DNA of 64,000 nucleotides from Clavelina lepadiformis (Eukaryota > Chordata > Ascidiacea > Aplousobranchia > Clavelinidae). The DNA lies in the NCBI RefSeq assembly GCF_947623445.1, contig NC_135244.1, positions 22,134,860 to 22,198,859 of the forward strand, in the 5' to 3' direction. Position 1 is the stretch's first letter; every line of letters begins with the position of its first letter. Shown here piece after piece: positions 22,022-32,942 of this stretch. The position numbers were made by a program, and so were the translations under genes. The notes under the pieces were generated by a model. The model did not search any database, was not told where the DNA came from, and saw only the letters and a list, made by a program, of their open reading frames with translations.

Positions 22022-25000
22022 CTAGAGCCGGGCCTCAGAGCTGTGATACGGGTTGTCATGGCAACTGGATTCCTTGTTCTTCTTCTTCTTTTCTTTTTTC
22101 AGCTTTTTCCTAAAAAACATTCAGTTAATAAAAATCTGGACATCTCCGGTTTAACTGATTCAGTCCTAACTGCGCTCGTTGCACGCGCAAGCATGACGTC
22201 ATTATCCTCAACCGCGAAAAACAGTCACGTACTTAGTCTTGGAGTAACAGAAGCAGCCGATTATGGTTGTCACCAGGAAAAGGCCGGTAGTTGCGGCAAA
22301 AGAAAACATCATGATCGCCGTCGCCTCGTTCGATAACGTTATACCTGGTGGTAAGAAATTCTTCATTTTAGAAGCGAGCGTAACATTGAATAGATAGGTA
22401 ACAGATTTCAATTAGAAAGAGAAATATATTTTTATATACAGTACATATAAGCCTACTTGTACCCTGTTGTTCAAAATGACTTCCGAAAAACTTAGTTTTA
22501 TGGCTGTAACTTACCAAATAAATCCCCAACTGTCGGCTCACACTCAAATGGGACGTCATCTGCAGGTTCTGTGCCATTTTCGATCCCATCACCAACATCA
22601 GCGCTTTCGAGACAAGTGAATCCTTAGATTGGATGAGAGATAAGGTAGATTTTTAATAGCGCAAAATATGCCCAAAAGTTTTGGCAAAGTCCAAACTAAA
22701 CATTACCAAGTAAATCGTAATAAATTTTCCAAAAGTCCAAACTTCTTGATCTGACGTCATCACGAACAACGTCGGTGACATCGCCGGAATTCAACACGAT
22801 TACTTGTCGACATTCATCACTAGTCTCGTTTGTCGATTGATAGAATGGCCACAACGTTTGTGCTCCATTTGGTGCGTTAGGGCTCCTGTTGGCAACAAGT
22901 TAACGTCGTGAGTCTAAATGAATTGTATGATGCTGCTTAACTGCTGAAGAAAAAAGAGCTCTTCAGAGTCGATCTATAGTGACAATTACGTCTAAATTGG
23001 GCCAAGCGAAGGCGAAAGCGAAAGGAGAGAACGCTACGCTGCAAATTTTCATGGGAGAAACCAAAAGTAGCAAAGAAAGTTGGAAATCATTCCTGCACAA
23101 AAATTTCATCGGGCCGCGCACTTTCTAAGACCGGTCTAAAGGACGACAACAGCGAGTGCGGAAAGAAATTCCCAGTTTTCGTGTCGCTTACTATTCTAAA
23201 GAGATTTCTAAAATCACATACCCGGTTTTTGCGAAGTTTGTCCAATACGTCATCATCTGTTGAGAGAGCACTTCTTCTGTTGTTGGCGCGAAACCAAACA
23301 AGTAGGTGAGCTCAGTAGAGAGTGGAGCTCCTTGAACGGACAAATCGATTGCTGTGCTCGGTGGCATGGTGAAAAGGTACTCGTACACTTTGCATCTTTC
23401 ACACATCGTGTTTGTCGAGTTTACAATCTGTGTTGGCAGAACGATTTACAGTTAGCAACAAAATCACGTCAACAGCATCGCTTATCCCAAATATTCCAAC
23501 CTCTTGCGCCCACGTGCGGTAAACTTGATCACCGTAGACAACTTGTGTGAACCTATTCTTTAGTGCCAGTGACGAAAGCGAACCAGTATCTAATAAGCTG
23601 GCTTCTTGACCGTAAGCGTTGTAATAGTGCCAGTAGACCTAGGCCAAGTAATAAGGAATCTTTAAAGCTCGATAACGTTTAGAGTTTTTAAAAAGCAGCA
23701 ACTTATAGCAAAAGAATCTGCAAATAACAGATGAAAACATTTTCATCATTTACTCAACACAACTTTTCTGAAATATGATGATGAAAAGAGTTGTGGTTAA
23801 TCATCGCAGATCAATAAAAGCGAGATATGATGCATCCACCCTCACTTACTTGGCCCATTCCAGCGATGACATCAGGGTTAATGACATAACCGATTTGTGA
23901 AAACGCAGCTGTAAGAATTTGTTCAGTAACCATATCCAACCACACGTCAGAGCTTACGTCAATATTAACATTTGACCCTGACGCAGAATTACTTCCGGCT
24001 AGGACGTTGACATCTGGAAAGGTTAGATAGAAAAACATAGACATGGAAGGCACTTTATTTTTTCTTTGAAATGTTGCTTTAATGATACGAAGCGCAATGA
24101 AATAAAAAGAAACTATTCATATCACAGTAGATAGTATGTTAACATCGATCATCGCTTCTTTTTAAACCACCTTTACTGAAGTTCCCAGCCCGAAGGAGAT
24201 TGCTAGGAGAGTCGAGAATGACGCCATCAGCAACACAAGGTCCCCAATACCCCTTTGCATTGTGGGAACAAGTTCAAGACAGGTACCGTTTACGTTTAGT
24301 TAGTTAGTTAATTTATGACAACACAATACCTCAAATTAAGATATCAAGCAGAATTTAAAAAACTAAAGGTTTGTTAGTGGACGTACTATGGTGATTGATG
24401 AAGCGAGGATTAATTCAGCTGCTATGTTCTGAAGGACGGTAAGGTCCTGAGTTGAATTTCCAGTTTCGTTGAATTTAATCAAGCTGAGAAAGTCTAAACA
24501 AGAAGAAAATAGGTATTGTTTCAAATTACAAATTCCTGAAATAAAAAACTGACCACAGCGATAAAATACCGTTTGTCTGAGTTAGACAATGTTCTGGAAA
24601 CTTCACACCATCGTCATATCGGGCGCTTTGTATGATCGCGTTCTGAAATAATTTCTTCTCTGTGTTCAAAGTGTGGATATGGGTCGACGACCCGCCCGAG
24701 CCTTCACCAAATAAGGTAATAAAGGTTTCATCGCCGCCGAATGCCTGTCGTGGAAAGTATAATGACGTAACAGATATCATCGTAAAAGATATTATGACGT
24801 AACACCAGTTTCTCTATAACTAGAAATGAGAAGAAGCTTTTAAAACAATACTTTAAGTTAAATATAATTTTTGGTTTATCTTTCTGTTAACTAAAATAAT
24901 TTGAGTAAATTCTTTGAACCAACCAAACTGTTAAACAGACAAGCGTTTAATGTAAAACGCTCATTTAGAAGACACTAAACCAACATCATTACACCTCAAA

Positions 25001-26160
25001 AAGATGAACTAACAACAGTTTAATTAAGATCACCTCGATATTATCTCTGATCCAATTTAGTGCCATCTTTTGATCCAGAAGTCCAATATTTTCATCCATG
25101 TTACCGTCGCCGTCGTAGAGAAAACCAAACGCCCCCAAGCGGTAGTTTAATGTGACAACTACCGCTTGGTGGAGTTGAGCTAATTTGGATCCGCTATAAA
25201 AAGCGCCTTAAAGAAAAATTAAGCACAATATATAGAATTCATGACGTTTTCATCAAACGTATATGCTACAACAACCGGACATGGAAACATTTTTATGTTT
25301 ACGGAATTTTTAAAAAAATAAAGTTTGGAGGACGTTTACAGTCTCGTACGCCAAACAACAACATAAGACAAAATCTATAAAAGCAAACGGCTTATTAAAG
25401 CATTTTTGCTAAATAAGTTCTGTATACTTTTATCAACTTAAATCTTGAAAATTCTTTGCCTTAAGTAACATAGATTAAAGCCTAAATGTGATTTCAACCC
25501 ATTACCTGTGCCGCTCACGAAATCTCCACCATGAAGAAATGTCATCACCGGGAATTTTTTCGAACTGCTCGAGTTAAGTGGAGTGTAAATGTTCAAATAA
25601 AGACAATCCTCATTGATCCCGATATTGATTACGTTTGCATCTGTATAAAGAATTCCCAAAAAACTTAATTGGTCAGTTGATTTTACCTGTACAGGATTTT
25701 ACAAGCAGCAGAAACAAACCATCGGTCGTGGCAGTATTAACGTCCAGCGCATTAGTCCTCAAAGCGTCAAACTGGGCACGATCTTGCAAGCAAGCTGGAC
25801 CATATTGGTCGGCTATGATTGTGGCGTTGCTGTTTTGTTGAAGTGGCTTCGGAGCCACGAAGCGCAGTTCGTTTATGGGAGGCTCGGCAAACGGAATTCC
25901 TAAGTATCGGTTATGACCAATAATTCTTGATTCCGAGATTCCGGTTACAACTTGCTGAAACAGGATGAAACCTTGTTAAGAATTTTCTTGGTTGCCTGTG
26001 AACGCGTTTGAACTCAAATAACACACACAAACATCTGTCTCACCGTTCCTACAATAGTTCCAATTGAAGTGTGAACAGTATTACTGGTTTCTACTTGCGA
26101 TCTTATCCTCACGAAGAAGGAGAAACACAATAAGGCAGCTAGACTGCGGGTAACAGACAT
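22022..26160 (-). CDS. Membrane-anchored, catalytically dead esterase-like protein (neuroligin-like), 14 exons, 681 aa
   Basis: The exons on the minus strand are 26160-26044, 25954-25687, 25640-25506, 25206-25034, 24744-24570, 24493-24387, 24252-24177, 24013-23850, 23638-23501, 23427-23222, 22885-22707, 22622-22515, 22344-22233 and 22109-22022. All junctions are GT-AG and in phase. A signal peptide (1-21) precedes a complete type-B carboxylesterase/cholinesterase fold with [41 protein letters not shown] and [15 protein letters not shown]. The nucleophile elbow reads FGEGSGG, not FGESAGG, so the Ser position is Gly246. The acidic and His positions read Ser362 and Leu487. A helix at 625-648 and a Lys-rich 33-residue tail end the protein. 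Neuroligins share the Ser-to-Gly change (FGSGAGA) and type I anchoring. It is likely a cell-adhesion receptor, not an enzyme. Exon 7's acceptor has a weak pyrimidine tract. Confidence 0.85.
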
Positions 26161-27254
26161 TTTCCTGAAGGTTTGAAAACCTGCAAAAATTTTAAAATCT
26201 CGATTATTTTTTTCTGATTTACTTTGGCGACTGTTATGAAAATGAAACAAAACCTCCTTAAAACCTTAAATTGTTAAAGGTTGTACTTTCGAAAACCTGT
26301 TCACCAAAACACGGTCTGAGCCGAATGGAAACATTAGGCGTGGTCCTGCACGTGAAGTGAAGGGTCAGCATCACGTTAAAAACTATGTTCGCGCTGAGAT
26401 AAGTGATTGAGCTTCGTTTGCTCAAATGATGTCATCAAACGCTATCTCACGTAATACACGGGTTACTATGGAAACGGTGACGTTTGTGTGATCACGTCGT
26501 ACGTTGACCCCAACGGAATAGATTAGAGATGAATAAACTCATTCTTAGGTCGACATTGACGCACAATTTAAAAGGAAAAGAGCAAGTCCAATTTATGTAC
26601 CAACATCTCAGTACCGACAACATGTAGATATTTCGACGTTACAAATACAACATGATATGAATCTTCTAGTATTGACTGATGTCATATTCAACATCGGTAT
26701 ATGCATTTCAAACTCAATCAAAAAACATGTTAAGATACTTATTATACAGCAGAGAGGATCAATAAATATACTTTTAAAAACGAATTTAAATAACCCCCAC
26801 TAGTAATCAAGTTAACCAAACAGGAGCTGAAGGAGGCGATATGTATTATTCAGAAAAACAAACTACAAACAAAAAAATCAATACCGTACTTTCAACTAAT
26901 TGTGTGACAACCATCATCAACCATCATCAACTATTAACCATCTATGTTACTTCAAAGCAGCAAATATTTTGCGTTTTATTGTATTGTTTTTGCAAATTAT
27001 ACGCTGTTTTGTTCCACCGTAACTCTGTGCAATTGGAGAGCGGCTTAGTCTTTTTGTCGCTGTGAAACAAACAGCAGACCATATTATATCCCATTGTTAT
27101 ATAACATACCACATTCCCAAGGAAATGCTAAATTGCATGATCGGCTGGTTTTGGATGACGTCATCATGCACTGTCTGCTTAACACCTGCGTCGACATCTT
27201 CCCTGAGACGCTGAACAACATCTGTGGTTTACACGAAACCAAGGAAATTCTTAG
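26161..27254. other. Upstream flank of the esterase-like gene, no gene seen
   Basis: It lies between the signal-peptide exon of the esterase-like gene and the first CAP remnant, so it should hold that gene's promoter. No other coding sequence was recognised. Confidence 0.5.
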
Positions 27255-27605
27255 ATTGCAATAGAAAATTACGACATCGCCAAGTTTTCAAGTAAAAATG
27301 GATATTCCAATTGGTAAGATGAGTCGAATAAACTGGAAGTTGAACATATTTTGTATATGTATACATGCTTTTGCTAATGTCACCATACTTTCATGCATAG
27401 GCCATTTTATTCAAGTTGTTTGGAGGAGCAGCACAGAAATCGGAGTCGGTGTGGCAACAAATGGAGAAAGGAAAGTATTTAGTCGTGGCTCACTACCGGC
27501 CGGCAATGTTTTGGGGCGGCATGGTATTTGAGACAGAGCCGGATTTAATTTTACCGAATACAGTAAAGCACAAAATTTCGTTGTTTTTTTCGTTTGCTTG
27601 TGCAC
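27255..27605 (+). pseudogene. Partial, broken copy of the CAP-domain gene (recent)
   Basis: This matches the end of exon 4, intron 4, exon 5 and the 3' end of the CAP gene at 30303-31773, in the opposite orientation. Even the short intron is nearly identical apart from a roughly 15-base insertion. Exon 5 begins as GHFIQVVWRSSTEIGVGVAT. It then frameshifts through an extra base in the stretch after NG and has lost the codons just before the C-terminus. Exons 1-3 were not found. The intact intron shows DNA-level duplication, not retroposition. Confidence 0.8.
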
Positions 27606-28647
27606 TGTATTTAACCTAAAATCCTAAACTAAAACTTACAGAGATCATAAACTGTAGAGTTTAATTATGATAACGTTACGTTTAATCCAAATAACCTATA
27701 CCGAAAATTTATTCATATACTCAGATCAAACAGGTCGCTTCAATATGAAAACAATGACGTCTTAGTGCTATACGGCCATGCATCTGGTGTCTGCTGTAAT
27801 TATGCATATTTTTATTATTGGAAATATCTTTTATCAAATTAAAAAGTCAACCTAAGTATGACGAAATATTTTTCGTCAGGGATTCAATCAGTCCAGCAGT
27901 TTCTAGTTCTAATATTTACCTTGAATCCGTAGAACATACGAATTATATAACGAACGATATATAGCAAATAGAGCAGTAACTAAAAAGATAACCAAGCCAT
28001 CGAAATCTCATAGCAATTACAAATATTCACATACTAGCACCAAAATTGTTTACACCAAAAACTGAATAACACGAAACTGAAATACGTATTGACGCGGGTT
28101 CTATGTATTACTGTTACAACGTGTAGATTGACTGACAGTGTAAATCGTCATATCCTGACGTGCAGTAATAAAAAAAAGTAGGCTGTCGATCTATTAAAAT
28201 GTTCACAGTAGAGCAAATTCTTCGCTAAATAATATTAACAATATATGGTCGATATTATTGTCTGCATTGTAAAAACTACTTCCTTGCTTGATTGAAATTA
28301 TATGCAAACAATTACAGTAAATATTAGCGTCGAAAAATAATTCAAACAGCTGATGTTAACTCACAGAAAAATAGCTTTTTACAACAGTTTTTATTGCTTT
28401 TTAATTGGTAAGATTACGACCAGTTGCATAAAAGCGTTTTCGGTGTTTTTAGTTTGCTTTGGAACTTTGTGTTCAGTAAATGTGGTCTTTGATGTACACC
28501 TTGTACAATACTTACTTTTCACTTAAAATAATTAGCTGCTACCCCAAAGATTTTGACTTAAAGTATGACAAACAGAATATTAAGTTCATAGCCAAATTCA
28601 ATAAAAAGTCTAACTTGGTTTCCAATATTTAATTTGTGTGTTAACAG
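27606..28647. other. Intergenic region, no gene seen
   Basis: AT-rich sequence between the two CAP remnants; no exon 1-like segment was recognised. Confidence 0.45.
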
Positions 28648-29210
28648 TTTGAGAAAAAATGAAGAACTTTGTAAGTCTTCCCAGGAGTCGGCAGATGAAA
28701 GATTAAAGTCATTTAAACTGAGATTCAAGTGGCAAGTGGCACAGAGATTCGGAATGCTGAATTTGAAACTATTAAAACAATTTTGGCGAAAATCAATACA
28801 ACGCAATTGAAAACGATGAGCCAAATTTTTAACGGGTTTGAAATTTTGCATTGATTAAACCCACAAAAAAATATATGATCAAAATTTTTCAATTCAAAAA
28901 CTTATTCAATTTAAAAAAAATTGTTATTGCAATACCAGTTGACGGTTGGTGTAGCGATGTAAAGTTTTATGATTTCTCAACTGGTTCGAGCAACTCGTCT
29001 GTTGAAACTTTTGATATGCTCAGTTGGACTGATTTAGTCTGGAATGAAAGTTGATAACTTTTGTATTCAACTTTATAAAACAGGGTTTTAAATGAATCGC
29101 AGCGTAAATAGGAACTGCTATTTGGTTTTAAAAGGTGTTTTACTCAAGTAGTTTGAAAAAACAGCACAGAAATAGGTGTTGGGGTGAAAACAAACGGAAA
29201 AGATGTCAGA
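28648..29210 (+). pseudogene. Older decayed copy of a CAP-domain gene
   Basis: Three CAP exon remnants lie in order on the plus strand. The first, after an acceptor at 28647, reads LRKNEELCKSSQESADERL, matching LTKSDALCQSAQQWADHLL of the working gene. The second (28930-29005) reads PVDGWCSDVKFYDFSTGSSN, matching PVNAWYKEVDNYNFVTASSN. The third (29142-29206) reads FTQVV, a stop where Trp is expected, then KNSTEIGVGVKTNGKD. It is more diverged than the copy at 27255 and clearly inactive. Confidence 0.7.
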
Positions 29211-30302
29211 ACTAACCAAAACTCCCAAAGTTAACTAAAATTGTTGGAATTATTGACCAATATTAATTTTTAGCTCATATCGCGTTTCGTATATTGCGGA
29301 ACACCAAGCTATTTTGGGATATATCTGCGTATAGTTAATTAGAGTTAGTTGCTTCATAAAAGCACTGTGTTAACCTGTGTCGCGATCCAGAGAAATACTC
29401 ATAAAACATTCATAGCTTTCGGTATACCAATAAACACTTCGAAAATGAAATACTAACAACTGACACCAACCGAATGAAGTCAAGCGGAAAGTGTATTATG
29501 CAATGACTCTCGCACTTTGCAATACTTTTATAGGTTACAGCAAACTGCAAATCTCACTATGCGAAAAACTCCAAGTAGTCATTAATTTTCAGTTATATCA
29601 GTAAAGTAAGCATAAGGGATACATAATGTGCATAATGAAATATACATTTTTTAATGAATTGCATAGTTGTATTAGATCTGCTATGACTTACGCAAAACCA
29701 TTGCAATAATATATGTGAAAAACAATATTCAGCTTTTTAAAAACCAAAATCCAATAATATTTGCATGTCATAATTATATTTTCAGTTACAAATTACAAGA
29801 TTGAGTACTTCAAAAAGCATTAAAGAAGAGCTTAACAAACATACAAGTTATACACCCTGTGCTATAGTTTATAGCTAAGCTTTTGTTAAAGTCTAATTTT
29901 TATTAAAAACGTCCCCGTAACGCAACGTATTTATTTTTGATGTAGTTTAATCCAATATTTTCGTCCAAACATAAGGATAATAAAAAACTCTAATTTTTTG
30001 ATGTAGTTTACCAAATTTATAAATTTTAATAAACAGTATTTTGCAGCGAGTTATGTATTTCGACTGCATTTATTCCAAAAGTTATGGGCTATAGGTGTAT
30101 TTTGAACACACGGAATGCTAATCTAAATAACATACGATTTATCTTGTCAGCTGACAGAAAAGCAAACATATGAGATGTAGGTTATATAGGACAAGCTACC
30201 TAGCTGTACATTAAAGCTTACAAGTGACAAAACATAAAAGATCTGTTATAACTTATGCTAAATAATGCGGTGAACAAAGCAAACGCCGTTATATGTTGTG
30301 CT
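29211..30302. other. Interval between CAP remnants and CAP gene
   Basis: No gene was seen. Minus-strand AATAAA words at 30302-30307, overlapping the CAP stop codon, and at 30069-30074 are candidate poly(A) signals. Confidence 0.45.
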
Positions 30303-31773
30303 TTATTCCGTGAATACAAATCCGGGTTGTTGTTCCGAAACATTCTCATCATATGTTCCCGAATAATTTCCAGCCGGCCAAACATTGCCAGCCGGCTGAT
30401 AGTGAGCCACGACGAAATACTTTCCTTTTCCATTTGTCGCCACACCGACCCCGATTTCTGTACTGCTCCTCCAAACAACTTGAGTAAAATGGCCTGTACA
30501 TGAAAGTATGGTGACATTAGCAATACCAAATATGTTCAACTTCCAGTTTATTCGACTCATCTTACCAATTGGATATCCATTGTTACTTGAAGCCGTGACA
30601 AAGTTATAATTATCCACTTCTTTGTACCAAGCATTGACCGGTTTATCTCCTGTCTCATGTAAAAGAGAAGGTTTTACTCCGCATATTGAAAGCGAATGTA
30701 TGTTGCAAGCACTCCTGTAAACCTGAAAACGGTTTTGCTGCTTCTAACTTGACATCGTAGTATTGCTGGTACAATGGCTGAGAGTTAAACATGTCGTCAG
30801 GTATCTGTGCTCTCCAAGTTTTCAGCTCATCTGAAAAGTAAAGAAGTTTTCAATTGTACAATTATACGTGGCATCACCATCTTTAAGCTCAGAATAAGAA
30901 ATTTCCGTTTGGGCCCCGGTGACCGATTCGGTCTTTTGAGCAAGTTCAGTTGGACGCACAATTTCTATGGATTTTTAAATGTTTTGTTTTGTTCCGACCT
31001 TGGAACTATTTAAAACTTTAAACATGATTAAGCCGAATTGTCCATTCCTTAGTTAAGGTTGTTGCACCAATAGGGTATATACTGCAAGAAACCAGACTCG
31101 CATTTTACAAGGCAGCGGGCACGCTGGCTAGCCCGTAACCAAGCGAAATTGATTCATTAATCCAGCATGTGTTGTAATAAAGCCTGGCTTCATCACACCA
31201 CCAATGCGAAAACATATTTTTCTGCCCCTTACCTAAAGTCATCGTTTCCTCCCTGGAGAGATAGTAAAGGTTCTCGCCGGCACCTTGTCTCTCAGCATCG
31301 GAGCTATGGACCAGCAGGTTGCTCGAAAAGCCTTCACTTTTCTGCAAAAGGTGATCCGCCCATTGCTGAGCAGATTGGCAAAGAGCGTCGCTTTTTGTTA
31401 ATCTGCCTTCGAAAAATGTTTGGAAAAAACATGTAAAACGTGTCATGATGTCATAAATTACTTGATGAAATTGTACAAATACTGTCAGATCTAATGGGCC
31501 CATATAGTCTACATTGGTGTCAACTACACAAAGGATACCTTTGTATAATGGATATCAAAACGTAAACAAGAAACTGCAAGTATCTTTATTTCATGTTAAA
31601 ATGTTACAAAAAACTTCCCGCAGTTACAACTGGCTGGAAAAATTAAAAATAACGGCAACTTTCACATTATTTTACGGCCGTTTTCAAACTCACCCAGCGG
31701 TGTTCTTATGACCGTCCCGAATTGAATTGTGACGGGAAACGCATTCGTTCAAGAAATCAGTTGAAAGCGGCAT
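30303..31773 (-). CDS. CAP/SCP-domain protein (GAPR-1/GLIPR2-like), 5 exons, 210 aa
   Basis: The exons on the minus strand are 31773-31694, 31402-31233, 30830-30723, 30649-30566 and 30493-30303. The CAP domain shows FLNECVSRHNSIR with His15, GAGENLYYLS with Glu70, WYKEVDNYNF, GHFTQVVWRSSTEIGVG with His149, and AHYQPAGN. No signal peptide is seen, and size and order fit intracellular GAPR-1/GLIPR2, a Golgi- and membrane-associated CAP protein. An open frame with Mets runs upstream of the chosen start, so the N-terminus could be longer. Exon 3 adds 36 residues between GENL and WYKE that CAP proteins lack. It starts and ends in phase 1, so skipping it would give a normal CAP domain. Two broken relatives lie downstream at 27255 and 28648. 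Confidence 0.82.
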
Positions 31774-32942
31774 TAGCCTATTCTTGCGTTTGCTTTTTAA
31801 CTGCTTTAAAGTAAACGTTAATCTGGAAATGATAGAAACAAGCCTATGTTTTAGCATTCTGCGCATTTCAATATACTGGACTCTTATACGCGCTGTTTTC
31901 ATTAGATCTATACTGTATAGCCAAAAAATATCGTTGCTATAATGTTCGCGGACGATAATTCTTTTTATAATTAATCGTTTTGCTCTATGTCATAGCTTAA
32001 AGAAAAAGAAATCTTGATGATGCTAAATGCTAGAACGCAGATGATGTTATATAATTGACGACGCAATGCATGATACCTTGCTGTGTCTTTACTGACAGGA
32101 CATATCTAATCGATTACACTATGGTATAAAATTACTATCAACAAACGCTCATAAGGGCTGTTGCTATTACGATAACATGAAACGTTACATATCAGTTTCC
32201 GCACTGTCATATGTTTGCAATGAAAGCAGAAATCTAAGGAAAAAAATATAATCTAATACAACGTTCAAGTATCAGTGTTTTCGATTCTAAGGATATTTGT
32301 TTCACTATGACAAATTCGTTGTCACTTTTAACAATTACTTTCTATTTCTCACGTTTGTGACAAGCCAACTTGAAATCTTTGCTTCGATTTGGTGGTTAAG
32401 TTTATTATGATTTAACAGTTCAATGTTAAATGTATTTAAATGTTCAACGTTCAATGTTCTATGTTGTACCTTTTGGTGATGTTTTGCGAAATAAACCATT
32501 CGTTGTTAATTCTTCTTAAAGCATCAAGAATCTGAAATCTATCAACCTATTATGTAATTTAGGATAGTTCTAACGAAGCATGCTTTTTATTAAAGGAGAA
32601 AATCTTTTAGTTTATCAAAGGGTACCTTAAGAATGTAACTGTTTAAAATTTAATTAACACAAAATGCTAGTAACTTGATGTCATCATTTTAGTGATTTCT
32701 GACCTTTGCTGTTTCATTTATCTTGACAAATTTATTTATCTTTAACTAAAATTGAATACTTTCTTGCATTAGTTTTGTTTAAAAAATGATTGCTACATCT
32801 TCTAATACGGTTGAGTAGTTTGTTCGTTTGTATAGCTGACGTCACATTCAGTGAGAGCGCTGCTTCCCATTCTGTTGCCGCTGTGTTGAATTTCCGTGCC
32901 AGGCTACTGCAGGTTTCTACTATCCTGGACGTTATTGTCGAA
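31774..32942. other. Divergent intergenic region between CAP gene and FBXL12
   Basis: The two flanking genes point away from each other, so both promoters should lie here. No other gene was seen. Confidence 0.5.

Noticed and set aside
27298-27531. Independent CAP gene on the plus strand
   Set aside because: It frameshifts within exon 5, lacks C-terminal codons and exons 1-3, and keeps an intron of the minus-strand gene; it is a pseudogene fragment.
32790-32942. N-terminal extension of FBXL12 from an upstream in-frame Met
   Set aside because: Human FBXL12 begins just before the F-box, and the upstream stretch shows no recognisable motif; it is more likely 5' UTR.
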